Position numbers and translations under genes: made by a program. Positions 26,532 through 36,021 of a DNA stretch of 64,000 nt are shown piece after piece (positions within the stretch are counted from its first letter, which is position 1; each line of letters starts with the position of its first letter). Source of the DNA: Pseudomonadota bacterium (lineage in GTDB: Bacteria > Pseudomonadota > Gammaproteobacteria > Steroidobacterales > Steroidobacteraceae); assembly GCA_021777555.1 (NCBI GenBank), contig JAJYDK010000009.1:46352-110351 (forward strand). The letters are read 5' to 3'. The notes under the pieces are model-generated. The model was not told the DNA's origin and searched no databases. It saw only the letters and a list, made by a program, of their open reading frames with translations.

Positions 26532-28836
26532 CGGCATTCACCGAAGTACCCCAGTTGGCAAAGGTGTCCCGGGTACCGCCGCAGATGCCCAAACCAGCGG
26601 TGAACGCGGCACCGGTGCAACTTGCGAACTGGATGTACTCGTTGGCGAAGTAGATCTCCCCGGTCTGCGGATCGAATACCCCCTGCGAGTAATCACCCCA
26701 GCGCTCGCGGGTGTACGGGTAGCCCAGATACTCCGTAAAGCCGTCCTGCGGGGCTTGCCCGAGATCGACCACATCAATCGTCCCCGATGACAGTCGCCCC
26801 TTGCCGACAAGGACATTCACGTAGGCGGTCGACGGATAGAAACCGCCATCATCCGCACCCGTCGGCCCTCCGTTCCCGGTGAGTGTGAAGACCAGTGCGG
26901 CCGCGCCGTAGTCCGGCGCGATCAGGTCGGGCATCGACAGGTCCTCGTGAGTCGGAGCGATATATCCCTGTCCGGCCAGACTGAATAAGCCGCCGTGATC
27001 GAAGCCTGCGGTGCTGACCACGTAATCCGCAGCGCCGAGGTGGGTCTCCGAGGACGTCCCGAACGACTCGATGACCTGGGTTGATATCGCGCCCCAGAGC
27101 TTGCCCTGGGCCTGCGAGGCCTGGGTGAAATTGTCGCCGTTGGTCGCGATGCCGCCCTCCGGGCAAGAAGCGTCACGCGCGAGCCCCAGGGCGCCGCATT
27201 CATCCCCAAGCGGGATCGGCCCCGCCTTCTGCGGCGCGGAAAATCCGGGGTTGAGATAAGGTTCCACACCGGACAACAGCTGGCCGCCGAAGCGGATCGC
27301 GCCGCAACCTTCGCAACTCGTACTGTCGAGCGCCGAGAGCTCGGTCCAAGCGAAGACCGCGAGCCGGGAGTCGCCAGTGTTGTAGAAATCCAGCGTGTCC
27401 AGCATGAACGCCGAGCCGCCATTACTGTTGTCGAACTGCGTCGGGTCCGGAGGCATCGCCGGGATCACCGAGTACCAGCAGGTGAAGCCCGGCAATTGGT
27501 ACGTGTCGTCGGAAACGCAGGTGCCGTCCGGCGTGGGAAGCGCGCCCATGTTCTCGATGGCGACGTTGAAGTCTGGATTCGGCGCCCCGTCTGCCAGGGT
27601 TACCGACCGCCCGTTTTCCATTGCGGCTTTATCGAAGGCGAACTCCTGCGCGCCGTTGAAATAGCCACCGCCGATGCCCGGCTCGACAAGCGGAAACTCG
27701 TCGTAAAAGACCAGGAAGGCATCCCTGCTCACCGCGGTCTTGGCGAAGTCGTTCAACAGGTTTGGCGCACCGGGCTCGGCCGGGTTGTAGTTGGCATCTA
27801 GAAAATAGACGTTGTACGGGCCGTACGGGCTGTCGCCGGTGGTCACCGCGATCGCCTCGTAGCATGTATGAGCAACTCCGGCAAAGCAGCCGGCGAATGG
27901 GCCGCCGCTCGCTTCGGAGCTCGCCGAGACGATCTCCGTGAAGAACCAGTGGCCTCCGTGGGCGTAATCGAAATTGCAGGAGACGTCCCCGCCGCTCGAC
28001 CAGCCCTTTGCGGTCAGGCCCATCATCGTGTCGAGCGGGATCACGCCTGATACGCGCTGCAACCTCGTATCGAACAGGCGCACCTCACCGATATTGTTAG
28101 ATTCGACGACGTAGCCCTTTCCGGCGCACAGCCCCTGATCCGACGGCTCGGTGTCTCCGTTCGTGTTGATCGGCATCGTGCTGGAGTCGACCGCGTCGAT
28201 CCCCTTCACTCCCATCGTGGCGGAGGCGAGCAGACTGATCGGGTTGCAGCCGGCGCCGCCGGAGGTGCAGCTGATCGTCGACAATGCGCCAGCCGAGGAC
28301 GGTTTGCCCGCGCCCTGCGGCGGAACGAACTGCGCGTGGGGTGACAGACGCGGCCCACCCGGGAAAGCGGCGGCTGCGGCGGCCGCGGCCCTGGCGGAGT
28401 TCGTGATCGACCGACCTGTAACGCTCATGCGGGCGGTGGCAGACAGATAAGCCGCCGCCGCGGCCTGCAGCCGCGCGATGCCGCCCGGCGACAGTCGCGC
28501 GGCGGCATTATCCGCCCCCTTGATGTTGACCCAAGCCCGTTGCGCAGCCGACGAGCCGAGCGCGAACGAAGCGGTCGAGGGCACCAAGGTAGGACCAGCC
28601 AACAACGCGCAGCCGCTGGCGCAGCCCGTTGCCGCCGGGCCGGTGAAGGTAGGCACTTCAGTGCCGAGGCTGGATACGGTCACACTGCTGGTCGGTGAGC
28701 CTGCCGCAGTGCTGGATGTGGTGAGCAGTCCCGCCGGCAGTGCCAGTGAGCAAAGCAACAGGGAGACTTTGAGTGCGATCCTCGAGTGTCCGAAGACAGA
28801 GGCTCGGGCACGAGCCCTGATGCACGATGTGATCAT
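26521..28836 (-). CDS. Large secreted protein of unknown function
   Basis: 771 residues from ATG 28836, with GGGAGG four bases upstream. A long basic N-region is followed by a signal core (VSLLLCSLALPAGLLTTSS). The first 200 mature residues are Ser/Ala/Thr-rich with an Ala run (SARAAAAAAAAFPGG), looking like a linker. The rest is Asp/Gly/Cys-rich, with recurring aromatic-acidic segments (SDQGLCAGKGYVVESNNIGE, CNFDYAHGGHWFFTEI, TGEIYFANEYIQF), which suggests a beta-propeller or other all-beta fold stabilised by disulfides. No catalytic motif was recognised. Base composition looks less GC-rich than the neighbours. Convergent with the flavin reductase-like gene. Confidence 0.8.
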   Translation of the reverse strand: MITSCIRARARASVFGHSRIALKVSLLLCSLALPAGLLTTSSTAAGSPTSSVTVSSLGTEVPTFTGPAATGCASGCALLAGPTLVPSTASFALGSSAAQRAWVNIKGADNAAARLSPGGIARLQAAAAAYLSATARMSVTGRSITNSARAAAAAAAAFPGGPRLSPHAQFVPPQGAGKPSSAGALSTISCTSGGAGCNPISLLASATMGVKGIDAVDSSTMPINTNGDTEPSDQGLCAGKGYVVESNNIGEVRLFDTRLQRVSGVIPLDTMMGLTAKGWSSGGDVSCNFDYAHGGHWFFTEIVSASSEASGGPFAGCFAGVAHTCYEAIAVTTGDSPYGPYNVYFLDANYNPAEPGAPNLLNDFAKTAVSRDAFLVFYDEFPLVEPGIGGGYFNGAQEFAFDKAAMENGRSVTLADGAPNPDFNVAIENMGALPTPDGTCVSDDTYQLPGFTCWYSVIPAMPPDPTQFDNSNGGSAFMLDTLDFYNTGDSRLAVFAWTELSALDSTSCEGCGAIRFGGQLLSGVEPYLNPGFSAPQKAGPIPLGDECGALGLARDASCPEGGIATNGDNFTQASQAQGKLWGAISTQVIESFGTSSETHLGAADYVVSTAGFDHGGLFSLAGQGYIAPTHEDLSMPDLIAPDYGAAALVFTLTGNGGPTGADDGGFYPSTAYVNVLVGKGRLSSGTIDVVDLGQAPQDGFTEYLGYPYTRERWGDYSQGVFDPQTGEIYFANEYIQFASCTGAAFTAGLGICGGTRDTFANWGTSVNAVTP

Positions 28837-29402
28837 GAATCCTCCCGCTTGAATTTGTTGTAATGGATATAGCCAATGAGGCGTAATGTTCGAGTGTACG
28901 TGCTGCGCATGCGCTCAAGACCTGAATCTGTCGCGGTTGCACGACTAGATACGATCATGACCGCAATTGGAACATCGATGGCGCGGGCTGCCTTGATGGA
29001 AGGCGTCAGCATCTTCTTCACGGTCGGCCTGGGTGGCGCATGACGACCAGAGGGTATCGGTACGGTCTTGTGTCTGCGGTGGATCCACGAGCGAGCACGA
29101 TGTCAGCAGATGCACCGTACATCCAATTGAATCAGCAAGTTGCCCCGCTCTGTTCGCGAATGGAGTGAAGTCGTATGAGGCGGACGTGAATTTCACACTC
29201 GGGCAAGTTGACCGCTTCGTGAGCGATGACGGAGCGGGACTTGTATGCACGGAAGCCTCGAGTGCCGTGACGCCACCACTTGCAACAGAAGCTCAGCAAA
29301 GCTGGGATTGCACGCAGCGCGAGCCGCCCGACGCTCTTCCACTCAATCGCGACCGGCCAGCTCGACCGTGAGCTCGATGGCGGCCCGGCGCGCCGCGCGC
29401 CC
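28837..29402. other. Stretch without a supportable gene
   Basis: 566 bases upstream of the secreted-protein gene. Its first 100 bases should contain that gene's promoter and leader. Several short open frames exist on both strands, up to about 110 codons, but none has a recognisable domain or a good ribosome site. Visibly lower in GC than the genes around it; could be a decayed gene or acquired DNA. Confidence 0.4.
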
Positions 29403-29903
29403 TCACGCCCCGATCGGCGCGGCATCGAGCGCCGCAAGTCCCTTGGCGGCGACAACCGACATTGACAGGATGCTGTACGCCGCGATGGAGGCTGCAACGA
29501 TGACCAGGGCCACCTGGCCCGGTGTGCCGATCGGCAGGAGAAGAACCGCAAGCAGCGCAACACGCGAGAGCGACCCGGGGCGACCGAAGATCCGCCCCTG
29601 CCCGAGCGGCCAATACGACAGGGAGTGCAGGGACGGGTCGGCGGCCCAGCGGGAGCGGATCCGCCGAACGGGCGCGTAGTGAGATCCCACGGTCTCAAGT
29701 CCCACCGCGATCACTCCAGCGAGCCAGGCCAGACTCAACAGGGCGAGAAGGATCAACAGCCGGCTCGGCACAGCGAGCGCTGCCCGCAGCGCCGCCGAGC
29801 CGGGCGCAGGCTCGAGAGCCATGAGACCCTGGACGAGCCACGCCCCTTGCGCCGCGCCAGCGACACGTCGCAGAGGCTTGCGACGTTCGCCCCCGTGAGC
29901 CAC
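29403..29903 (-). CDS. Possible small membrane protein
   Basis: 166-residue frame from ATG 29903. Two strongly hydrophobic stretches are seen: RLLILLALLSLAWLAGVIAV (about 48-68) and VALLAVLLLPIG through VALVIVAASIAAYSIL (about 115-150). The opposite strand translates to Arg/Ala/Gly-rich sequence typical of a non-coding shadow, which supports this strand. No family is recognised and no clear ribosome site is seen. It may be a fragment of a larger membrane protein. Confidence 0.4.
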   Translation of the reverse strand: MAHGGERRKPLRRVAGAAQGAWLVQGLMALEPAPGSAALRAALAVPSRLLILLALLSLAWLAGVIAVGLETVGSHYAPVRRIRSRWAADPSLHSLSYWPLGQGRIFGRPGSLSRVALLAVLLLPIGTPGQVALVIVAASIAAYSILSMSVVAAKGLAALDAAPIGA

Positions 29904-30003
29904 TGACGAGCGGCGAGCAATTGCGGCTCGCGCCCAGCGAGCGAGCGCGGGAGATGAGCCGGAAAGGGGCGCGGGTCCCGCACTTTGCGCCCCCGGCTCG
30001 CGC

Positions 30004-31782
30004 CTACTTTTTCGGAATGTAGAGGTCCGTCAGCGTGCCTTCGTGGGCCTCCGCCGCCATGGCGACGGTCTCGGAAAGCGTCGGATGCGGATGGATGGTG
30101 AGGCCGATGTCGGCGGCATCGCAGCCATTCTCGATGGCGAGCGCCACCTCGCTGATGAGCTCACCGGCATTCGTGCCGACGATCCCGGCGCCGACAACCC
30201 GACGAGTATCGGGGTCGAAGAGCAGCTTCGTCACGCCCTCATCCCGCCCGATCGAGAGCGAGCGGCCGCTCGCGGCCCAGGGGAAGACGCCCTTCTCCAC
30301 CTTGATGCCCTTCGCCTTGGCCTCGGTCTCGGTGAGGCCCACCCAGGCGATCTCCGGATCGGTGTAGGCGACGGAGGGTATGACGCGCGCATCGAACGCG
30401 CTCTTGTGACCTGCCGCCACCTCGGCGGCGACCTTTGCTTCGTGCGTCGCCTTGTGCGCGAGCATCGGGGCACCGGCGATGTCGCCGATCGCGTAGATGT
30501 GCGGCACGTTGGTGCGCATCTGCTCGTCCACAGGGATGAACCCTCGGTCCGAGACGGTCACGCCGGCCGTCTCAGCCCCGATCAGCTTGCCGTTCGGCGA
30601 GCGGCCGACGGCCACCAACACCCGGTCGTACAGCTGCGGCGGGGGCGCCTTCTCGCCCTCGAAGGTCACGCGCACCCCCTCGGACATCGCCTCGACGCGC
30701 GAGACCTTCGTGCCGAGGAGGATCTGCTCGTAGCGGGCGCGAATGCGCCGCTCGAGCGGCCGCACCAGATCCGGATCGCAGCCCGGGATGAGCTGCGGTG
30801 TCAGCTCTACCACGCTGACTCGGGCGCCGAGCGCAGCGTAGACGCACGCCATCTCGAGTCCGATGATGCCGCCGCCGATCACCAGCAGCCCGCCGGAGAA
30901 CTCCGGCAGCTCGAGTGCGCCGCTCGAATCGATGATGCGCGGGTCCTCGGGCAGCCCCGGGAGGCGGATCGCCTCGGAGCCGGCCGCGATGATGCACTGC
31001 TCGAAGTGGATGCGCTCGGTGCCCTGCTCGCGCGCAACCTCGACCACGTTGGGGCCGACGAAGCGGCCGGCACCCTGCACCACCTCGACCTTGCGTTGCT
31101 TGGCGAGTGAGCTCAAGCCACCGGTGAGCTTCCTCACCACCGAGGCCTTCCAGTCACGCAGCTTCGCCCGCTCGATCCGCGGTTTGCCGAAGGTGATGCC
31201 GTGCGCGGCCATCTCCCCTGCGTCCTCGATCACCTTGGCGGCGTGCAGTAACGCCTTCGAGGGAATGCAGCCGACGTTGAGGCAGACGCCGCCGAGGGTG
31301 GGCCAACGCTCCACCAACGTCACTTTCAGTCCGAGATCGGCTGCACGAAATGCCGCCGTGTAGCCGCCCGGCCCCGCCCCGAGCACCAGCACCTGCGTCG
31401 AGCGATCGAAATGCATCCCCGCGGCGGAGGCCGCTTTCACGGCCTCGCCCGCACCCTGGGGCGCGGCCGGCCGAGGCGATTCGGCCGGCTGATGGGCAGG
31501 CTTCTGCGCACCGCCCGGCGCCGCCGGTGCGGCCGCCGCTTCGGCGCCAGTCTCCACGCGTGCGATCAGGGAGCCCTTGGACACCTTCTCGCCCACCTTC
31601 ACCAGCACCTCGGTGATCGTGCCCGCAGCGGTGGCCGGAACGTCCATCGAAGCCTTGTCGGTCTCGAGGGTCACCAGGGCCGAGTCGACTTCAATCCGCT
31701 CTCCCGGCCGCACCAGCACCTCGACCACGGCCACATTGCTGAAATTGCCGAGGTCCGGGACCGTCAGGTCGATGCGGCTCAC
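30004..31782 (-). CDS. lpdA: Dihydrolipoyl dehydrogenase (E3) with N-terminal lipoyl domain
   Basis: Reoxidises dihydrolipoyl groups of the pyruvate dehydrogenase complex. 592 residues: lipoyl domain (about 1-80, lipoylated Lys in ETDKASMDVP), an Ala/Pro linker, then the FAD/NAD disulfide reductase. FAD loop VLGAGPGGYTAAFRAA, redox pair in GGVCLNVGCIPSKALLHA, NAD loop IGGGIIGLEMA, and the C-terminal catalytic IHPHPTLSE. Lipoyl-bearing E3 proteins are known from several beta- and gammaproteobacteria. ATG overlaps the stop of aceF (ATGA). Last gene of the aceE-aceF-lpdA operon. Confidence 0.96.
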   Translation of the reverse strand: MSRIDLTVPDLGNFSNVAVVEVLVRPGERIEVDSALVTLETDKASMDVPATAAGTITEVLVKVGEKVSKGSLIARVETGAEAAAAPAAPGGAQKPAHQPAESPRPAAPQGAGEAVKAASAAGMHFDRSTQVLVLGAGPGGYTAAFRAADLGLKVTLVERWPTLGGVCLNVGCIPSKALLHAAKVIEDAGEMAAHGITFGKPRIERAKLRDWKASVVRKLTGGLSSLAKQRKVEVVQGAGRFVGPNVVEVAREQGTERIHFEQCIIAAGSEAIRLPGLPEDPRIIDSSGALELPEFSGGLLVIGGGIIGLEMACVYAALGARVSVVELTPQLIPGCDPDLVRPLERRIRARYEQILLGTKVSRVEAMSEGVRVTFEGEKAPPPQLYDRVLVAVGRSPNGKLIGAETAGVTVSDRGFIPVDEQMRTNVPHIYAIGDIAGAPMLAHKATHEAKVAAEVAAGHKSAFDARVIPSVAYTDPEIAWVGLTETEAKAKGIKVEKGVFPWAASGRSLSIGRDEGVTKLLFDPDTRRVVGAGIVGTNAGELISEVALAIENGCDAADIGLTIHPHPTLSETVAMAAEAHEGTLTDLYIPKK

Positions 31783-33131
31783 GGCACCGCCTCGACGAGC
31801 GAGCGTGGATCCGCGAGCGTTTTGGCGAGGAACGTGGTGAAACGCGCCGCGGCGGCCCCGTCGATGACCCGATGATCATAGGACAGCGACAAGGGCAGCA
31901 TGAGGCGCGGCACGAACGTCCCGTCGCGATAGACCGGTTTGTAGGCCGACCGGGAGACCCCGAGAATGGCGATCTCCGGGGCGTTGATGATGGGCGTGAA
32001 GGCGGTGCCACCGATCCCCCCGAGGCTCGAGATGGTGAAGCTCCCGCCCTGCATCTGCGCGCCCGAGAGCTTGCCGTGGCGGGCCGCCTCGGACAGCTCG
32101 GCGAGCTGGCGGGCGGTCTCGTAGATATCCTTGCGGTCGGCCTCGCGCACCACCGGCACCATCAGGCCGTTCGGCGTGTCGGCGGCGAAGCCGATGTGCA
32201 CGTACTTCTTCAGGACGAGGCTGGCGCCGGAAGGATCGAGCGAGGCGTTGAAAGTCGGAAATGCCTGCAGCGCCTTGACGCAGGCGCGCACGATGAAGGC
32301 GAGCGGGGTGAGCTTGATGCCCCGGGCCGCCGCCGCATCCTTCAGCTGCGCACGCAGCGCCTCGAGGTCGGTGATGTCCGCTTCGTCGAACTGGGTGACG
32401 TGCGGGATGTTGACCCAACTCGCGTGCAGCCGTGGACCCGATATGCGCTGGATCCTGGAAAGCGGCTGAACCTCGACCGGACCGAAGGCGGTGAAGTCGA
32501 CGGTCGGCACAGCGGGCAGTGCACCGCCCACCGCGGCGCCACCCGGCGAGGCGAGCACGCCCTTGACGAACGCCTTCACGTCCTCGTGCGTGATGCGGCC
32601 CTTGAAACCGCTGCCCGTGACGCGGGTGAGATCCACCCCGAGCTCGCGGGCAAACTTGCGCACGCTGGGCCCGGCATGGGCACGGGAGAAGCCCGGCTCA
32701 TTGATCGGCGGCAGCTCGGCGCTCGCGGGCATCGAAGCGGCAGTCGGTGTTGCGGCAACCGGAACGGCCACTGCAGGCGCGGGCGTTGCAGCCGCGGCGG
32801 GCTGCGAAGCGGGAACTGCGGGCGGCGCGGCTGCGCTCGCCACCTCCTGCGCGGCCGCAGCCGAAGCCACTGCGCCGCTCTCGAGCGCGCGCACCGTGGC
32901 CACCAGATCGCCCGCGGACACCTTGCCGCCCTTGGCGACGTGGATCTTCTCGATCACGCCGGCAGTGGTCGAGGGCACATCCATCGTGGCCTTCTCGGTC
33001 TCGAGCGTGACGAGCGGCGCCTCCGGCTCGATGCGCTCGCCGACCTTGACGAGCACGTCGATCACGGTGACGTCTTTGAAATTGCCCATGTCGGGCACGC
33101 GCACTTCCACGAGGCTCTCTGCCGCGCTCAT
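31779..33131 (-). CDS. aceF: Pyruvate dehydrogenase E2, dihydrolipoamide acetyltransferase
   Basis: Core of the complex; transfers acetyl groups to CoA. 450 residues: one lipoyl domain (Lys in ETEKATMDVPS near residue 45), a long Ala/Pro linker, the peripheral subunit-binding domain (VRKFARELGVDL...GRITHEDV) and the catalytic domain ending with LSYDHRVIDGAAAARF (His and Asp of the CAT-type active site). E. coli AceF has three lipoyl domains; here the second lipoyl domain of the complex is carried by E3. 18 bases separate it from aceE. Confidence 0.96.
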   Translation of the reverse strand: MSAAESLVEVRVPDMGNFKDVTVIDVLVKVGERIEPEAPLVTLETEKATMDVPSTTAGVIEKIHVAKGGKVSAGDLVATVRALESGAVASAAAAQEVASAAAPPAVPASQPAAAATPAPAVAVPVAATPTAASMPASAELPPINEPGFSRAHAGPSVRKFARELGVDLTRVTGSGFKGRITHEDVKAFVKGVLASPGGAAVGGALPAVPTVDFTAFGPVEVQPLSRIQRISGPRLHASWVNIPHVTQFDEADITDLEALRAQLKDAAAARGIKLTPLAFIVRACVKALQAFPTFNASLDPSGASLVLKKYVHIGFAADTPNGLMVPVVREADRKDIYETARQLAELSEAARHGKLSGAQMQGGSFTISSLGGIGGTAFTPIINAPEIAILGVSRSAYKPVYRDGTFVPRLMLPLSLSYDHRVIDGAAAARFTTFLAKTLADPRSLVEAVP

Positions 33132-33149
33132 TCGGTTGGCCTTCCGCTG

Positions 33150-35822
33150 TCAGACTTTCCAGGGAACGGGCTTTTCGGGGTCGACCCCGAGAGCCTTGAT
33201 CGCGGCGCTCACCGAGGCAGGCTCGAGCTTGCCCTCATCCGCGAGCGCCTTCAGGGTCGCCGCCACGATGTGATCGCGGTCGACCTCGAAATGCCGTCGC
33301 AGCGCCGCACGCGAATCCGACCTTCCGTAGCCGTCGGTGCCGAGGCAGTGGTAAGGCCCGGGTATCCACTGGCGAATCTGCTCGGGAACGGTGCGCACGT
33401 AGTCGGTCGCGGCGATGAACGGGCCGCGCGCATCCGCGAAGCACTGGCTCGCGTAGGGCTTGCGGGCCGTCTCCCCCGGATGCAGCTGGTTCCAGCGCTC
33501 GCACTCGAGGGCCTCGCGCCGCAGCTCGCTGAAGCTCGTGACCGAGAACACCTCGGTGCGCACGCCGTACCGGCTCTCCAACACCTCGGCCGCCGCCTGA
33601 CACTCGCGCAGGATGGTGCCCGAGCCGAGCAGCGTCGCGCGCAGCTTCCCCTTGGAACCTGCCGCCTGCAGCCGATAGGCGCCCTTGAGAATGCCCGCCT
33701 CGGCGCCCTTCGGCAGGGCCGGCTGCGGGTAGTTCTCGTTCATCACGGTGATGTAGTAGAAGATGTTTTCCTGCTCGACGTACATCCGCCGCATGCCGTC
33801 CTGGATGATCACGGCGAGCTCGTAGCCGAAGGTCGGATCGTAGGCCACGCAGTTCGGCACCGTGGTCGCCACGAGCTGGCTGTGTCCATCCTGGTGCTGC
33901 AGGCCCTCGCCCGCGAGGGTGGTGCGTCCGGCCGTGGCGCCGAGCAGGAAGCCGCGCACCTGCTGATCGCCCGCGGCCCAGATGAAGTCCCCGACCCGCT
34001 GGAAACCGAACATCGAGTAGAAGATGTAGAACGGCACCATGCTGATGGCATGGTTGCTGTAGGCCGTGCCGGCGGCGATCCACGAGCACAGCGCGCCCGC
34101 CTCGTTGATGCCTTCCTCGAGGATCTGGCCCTTCTTGTCCTCGCGGTAGGACATGAGGGTGTCGGCGTCCTGCGGCGTGTAGAGCTGTCCCACGGAGGAA
34201 TAGATGCCGATCTGGCGGAACAGCCCCTCCATGCCGAAGGTGCGTGCCTCGTCGGGCACGATCGGCACGATGTTCCTGCCGATGGTCTTGTCCTTGAGCA
34301 GCGTCGTCAGGATGCGCACGAACGCCATGGTCGTGGAGATCTCCCGATCCCCGGTGCCCTCGAGCACCGCCGAGAACGCCTCGAGCGGCGGCACGGCGAG
34401 CGGCGGAGCGTGCTTGCGCCGCGCGGGCAGGTAGCCCCCGAGGCCCTTGCGCTGCTCGTGCAGGTAGCGGGCCTCCTCGGAGTCCTCGGGCGGCTTGCGA
34501 AACGGCAGCGCGGCGACCTCCTCGTCCGTGACCGGGATGTGGAAGCGGTCGCGGATGGCGCGCAGATCCTCCTCGGAGAGCTTTTTCTGCTGGTGGGCAA
34601 CCATCTGGCCCTCGCCCCCCTTGCCGAGCCCGAAGCCCTTGACGGTCTTGGCGAGAATGACCGTCGGCTGGCCCTTGTGGCTCATGGCGGCGGCATAGGC
34701 GGCGAAGACTTTGCGATGATCGTGGCCGCCGCGGTTGAGCCGCCAGATCTCCTCGTCCGACATGTTGGCCACCATGGCCTTGAGCTCGGGGTACTTGCCG
34801 AAGAAATGCTCGCGGGTGTAAGCGCCGCCCTTGGCCTTGAAGTTCTGATACTCGCCGTCGACGCACTCCTCCATCAGGCGCCGCAGCAGACCCTCGGTGT
34901 CGCGGGCGAGCAGCGGATCCCAACGCGAGCCCCACAGCACCTTGATGACATTCCAGCCGGCGCCGAGGAAGGCGGCCTCGAGCTCCTGGATGATCTTGCC
35001 GTTGCCGCGCACCGGCCCATCGAGCCGCTGCAGGTTGCAGTTGATGACGAAGACGAGGTTGTCGAGCCCTTCGCGCACCGGCATGGTGAGCGCGCCCATC
35101 GACTCCGGCTCATCCATCTCCCCGTCGCCGAGAAACGCCCATACCTTGCGGTCGGAGGGAGCAATGAGACCGCGGTGCTCGAGATAGCGGATGAAACGGG
35201 CCTGGAAAATGGCCTGCATGGGGCCCAAGCCCATCGAGACGGTCGGGAACTGCCAGAAGTCCGGCATCAGCCACGGGTGCGGGTAGGACGAGAGTCCCTG
35301 GCCGGGCCCGCCGGCCTCCTGGCGGAAGTGCTGCAGCTGGCTCTCGGTGAGGCGGCCCTCGAGATAGGCGCGCGCGTAAATGCCCGGCGAGGAGTGTCCC
35401 TGGTAGAACACGAGGTCCCCGGGATGCTCGGCCGAGGGGGCGCGCCAGAAGTGGTTGAAGCCAACCTCGTAGAGGGTCGCCGACGAGGCGTAGCTCGCCA
35501 GGTGCCCGCCGTACTCGGAGGACTTGCGGTTGGCCGCCACCACCATGGCGAGGGCGTTCCAACGGATGTAGGCCTCGATCCGCTTCTCGAGCGCGCGGTT
35601 ACCCGGGTACACCGGCTCGCGCCCCGGCGGGATGCTGTTGACGTAAGCGGTGTTGGCCTTGAACGGCAGATAGGCGCCGCTGCGGCGCGTGTAATCGATG
35701 AGCCGCTCGAGGAGGAAGTGCGCGCGCAGGGGGCCGTGCGTCTTCAGCACCGAGTCGATCGACTCGAGCCATTCCTGGGTTTCAACCGGATCGATGTCTG
35801 AGAGCTTTGGCGGTTCGGTCAT
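33150..35822 (-). CDS. aceE: Pyruvate dehydrogenase E1, homodimeric type
   Basis: Thiamine diphosphate enzyme that decarboxylates pyruvate. 890 residues, the normal length of the single-chain E1. N-terminal TEPPKLSDIDPVETQEWLES resembles the E2-binding region. ThDP/Mg loop GDGEMDEPES, active-site segments GHSSPGIYARAYLEGR and ANMSDEEIWRLNRGGHD, and the C-terminal TDGYGRSDSRAALRRHFEVD are all recognisable. No pdhR-like regulator is adjacent; 199 bases separate it from the divergent peptidase gene. Confidence 0.97.
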   Translation of the reverse strand: MTEPPKLSDIDPVETQEWLESIDSVLKTHGPLRAHFLLERLIDYTRRSGAYLPFKANTAYVNSIPPGREPVYPGNRALEKRIEAYIRWNALAMVVAANRKSSEYGGHLASYASSATLYEVGFNHFWRAPSAEHPGDLVFYQGHSSPGIYARAYLEGRLTESQLQHFRQEAGGPGQGLSSYPHPWLMPDFWQFPTVSMGLGPMQAIFQARFIRYLEHRGLIAPSDRKVWAFLGDGEMDEPESMGALTMPVREGLDNLVFVINCNLQRLDGPVRGNGKIIQELEAAFLGAGWNVIKVLWGSRWDPLLARDTEGLLRRLMEECVDGEYQNFKAKGGAYTREHFFGKYPELKAMVANMSDEEIWRLNRGGHDHRKVFAAYAAAMSHKGQPTVILAKTVKGFGLGKGGEGQMVAHQQKKLSEEDLRAIRDRFHIPVTDEEVAALPFRKPPEDSEEARYLHEQRKGLGGYLPARRKHAPPLAVPPLEAFSAVLEGTGDREISTTMAFVRILTTLLKDKTIGRNIVPIVPDEARTFGMEGLFRQIGIYSSVGQLYTPQDADTLMSYREDKKGQILEEGINEAGALCSWIAAGTAYSNHAISMVPFYIFYSMFGFQRVGDFIWAAGDQQVRGFLLGATAGRTTLAGEGLQHQDGHSQLVATTVPNCVAYDPTFGYELAVIIQDGMRRMYVEQENIFYYITVMNENYPQPALPKGAEAGILKGAYRLQAAGSKGKLRATLLGSGTILRECQAAAEVLESRYGVRTEVFSVTSFSELRREALECERWNQLHPGETARKPYASQCFADARGPFIAATDYVRTVPEQIRQWIPGPYHCLGTDGYGRSDSRAALRRHFEVDRDHIVAATLKALADEGKLEPASVSAAIKALGVDPEKPVPWKV

Positions 35823-36021
35823 GCGGTCTCACGCTCGTCGATCGAGCCCGCGCGCCTCGGCGCGCCAGGCCCACAATGAATCCTGGTGCCGCGATCTCCG
35901 CCGCTTCCGGTCCGCCAGCGCAGCCTCGGACCCACGATGCACGGTCCTGAAGCGAAAGGCTCGGGCCGAATGGAGTAGGATGCGCCGCCAGCATCCCCTG
36001 CGAGCGAAAGTCGCCTGTCTA

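Noticed and set aside
28945..29371. Short overlapping frames on both strands of about 100 codons
   Set aside because: No domain, no ribosome site and no codon bias separating one strand from the other.
31872..35801. Plus-strand open frame of about 1309 codons antisense to aceF and aceE
   Set aside because: Composition (Arg/His/Leu/Gly-rich) is that of an antisense shadow; the minus-strand genes are unambiguous.
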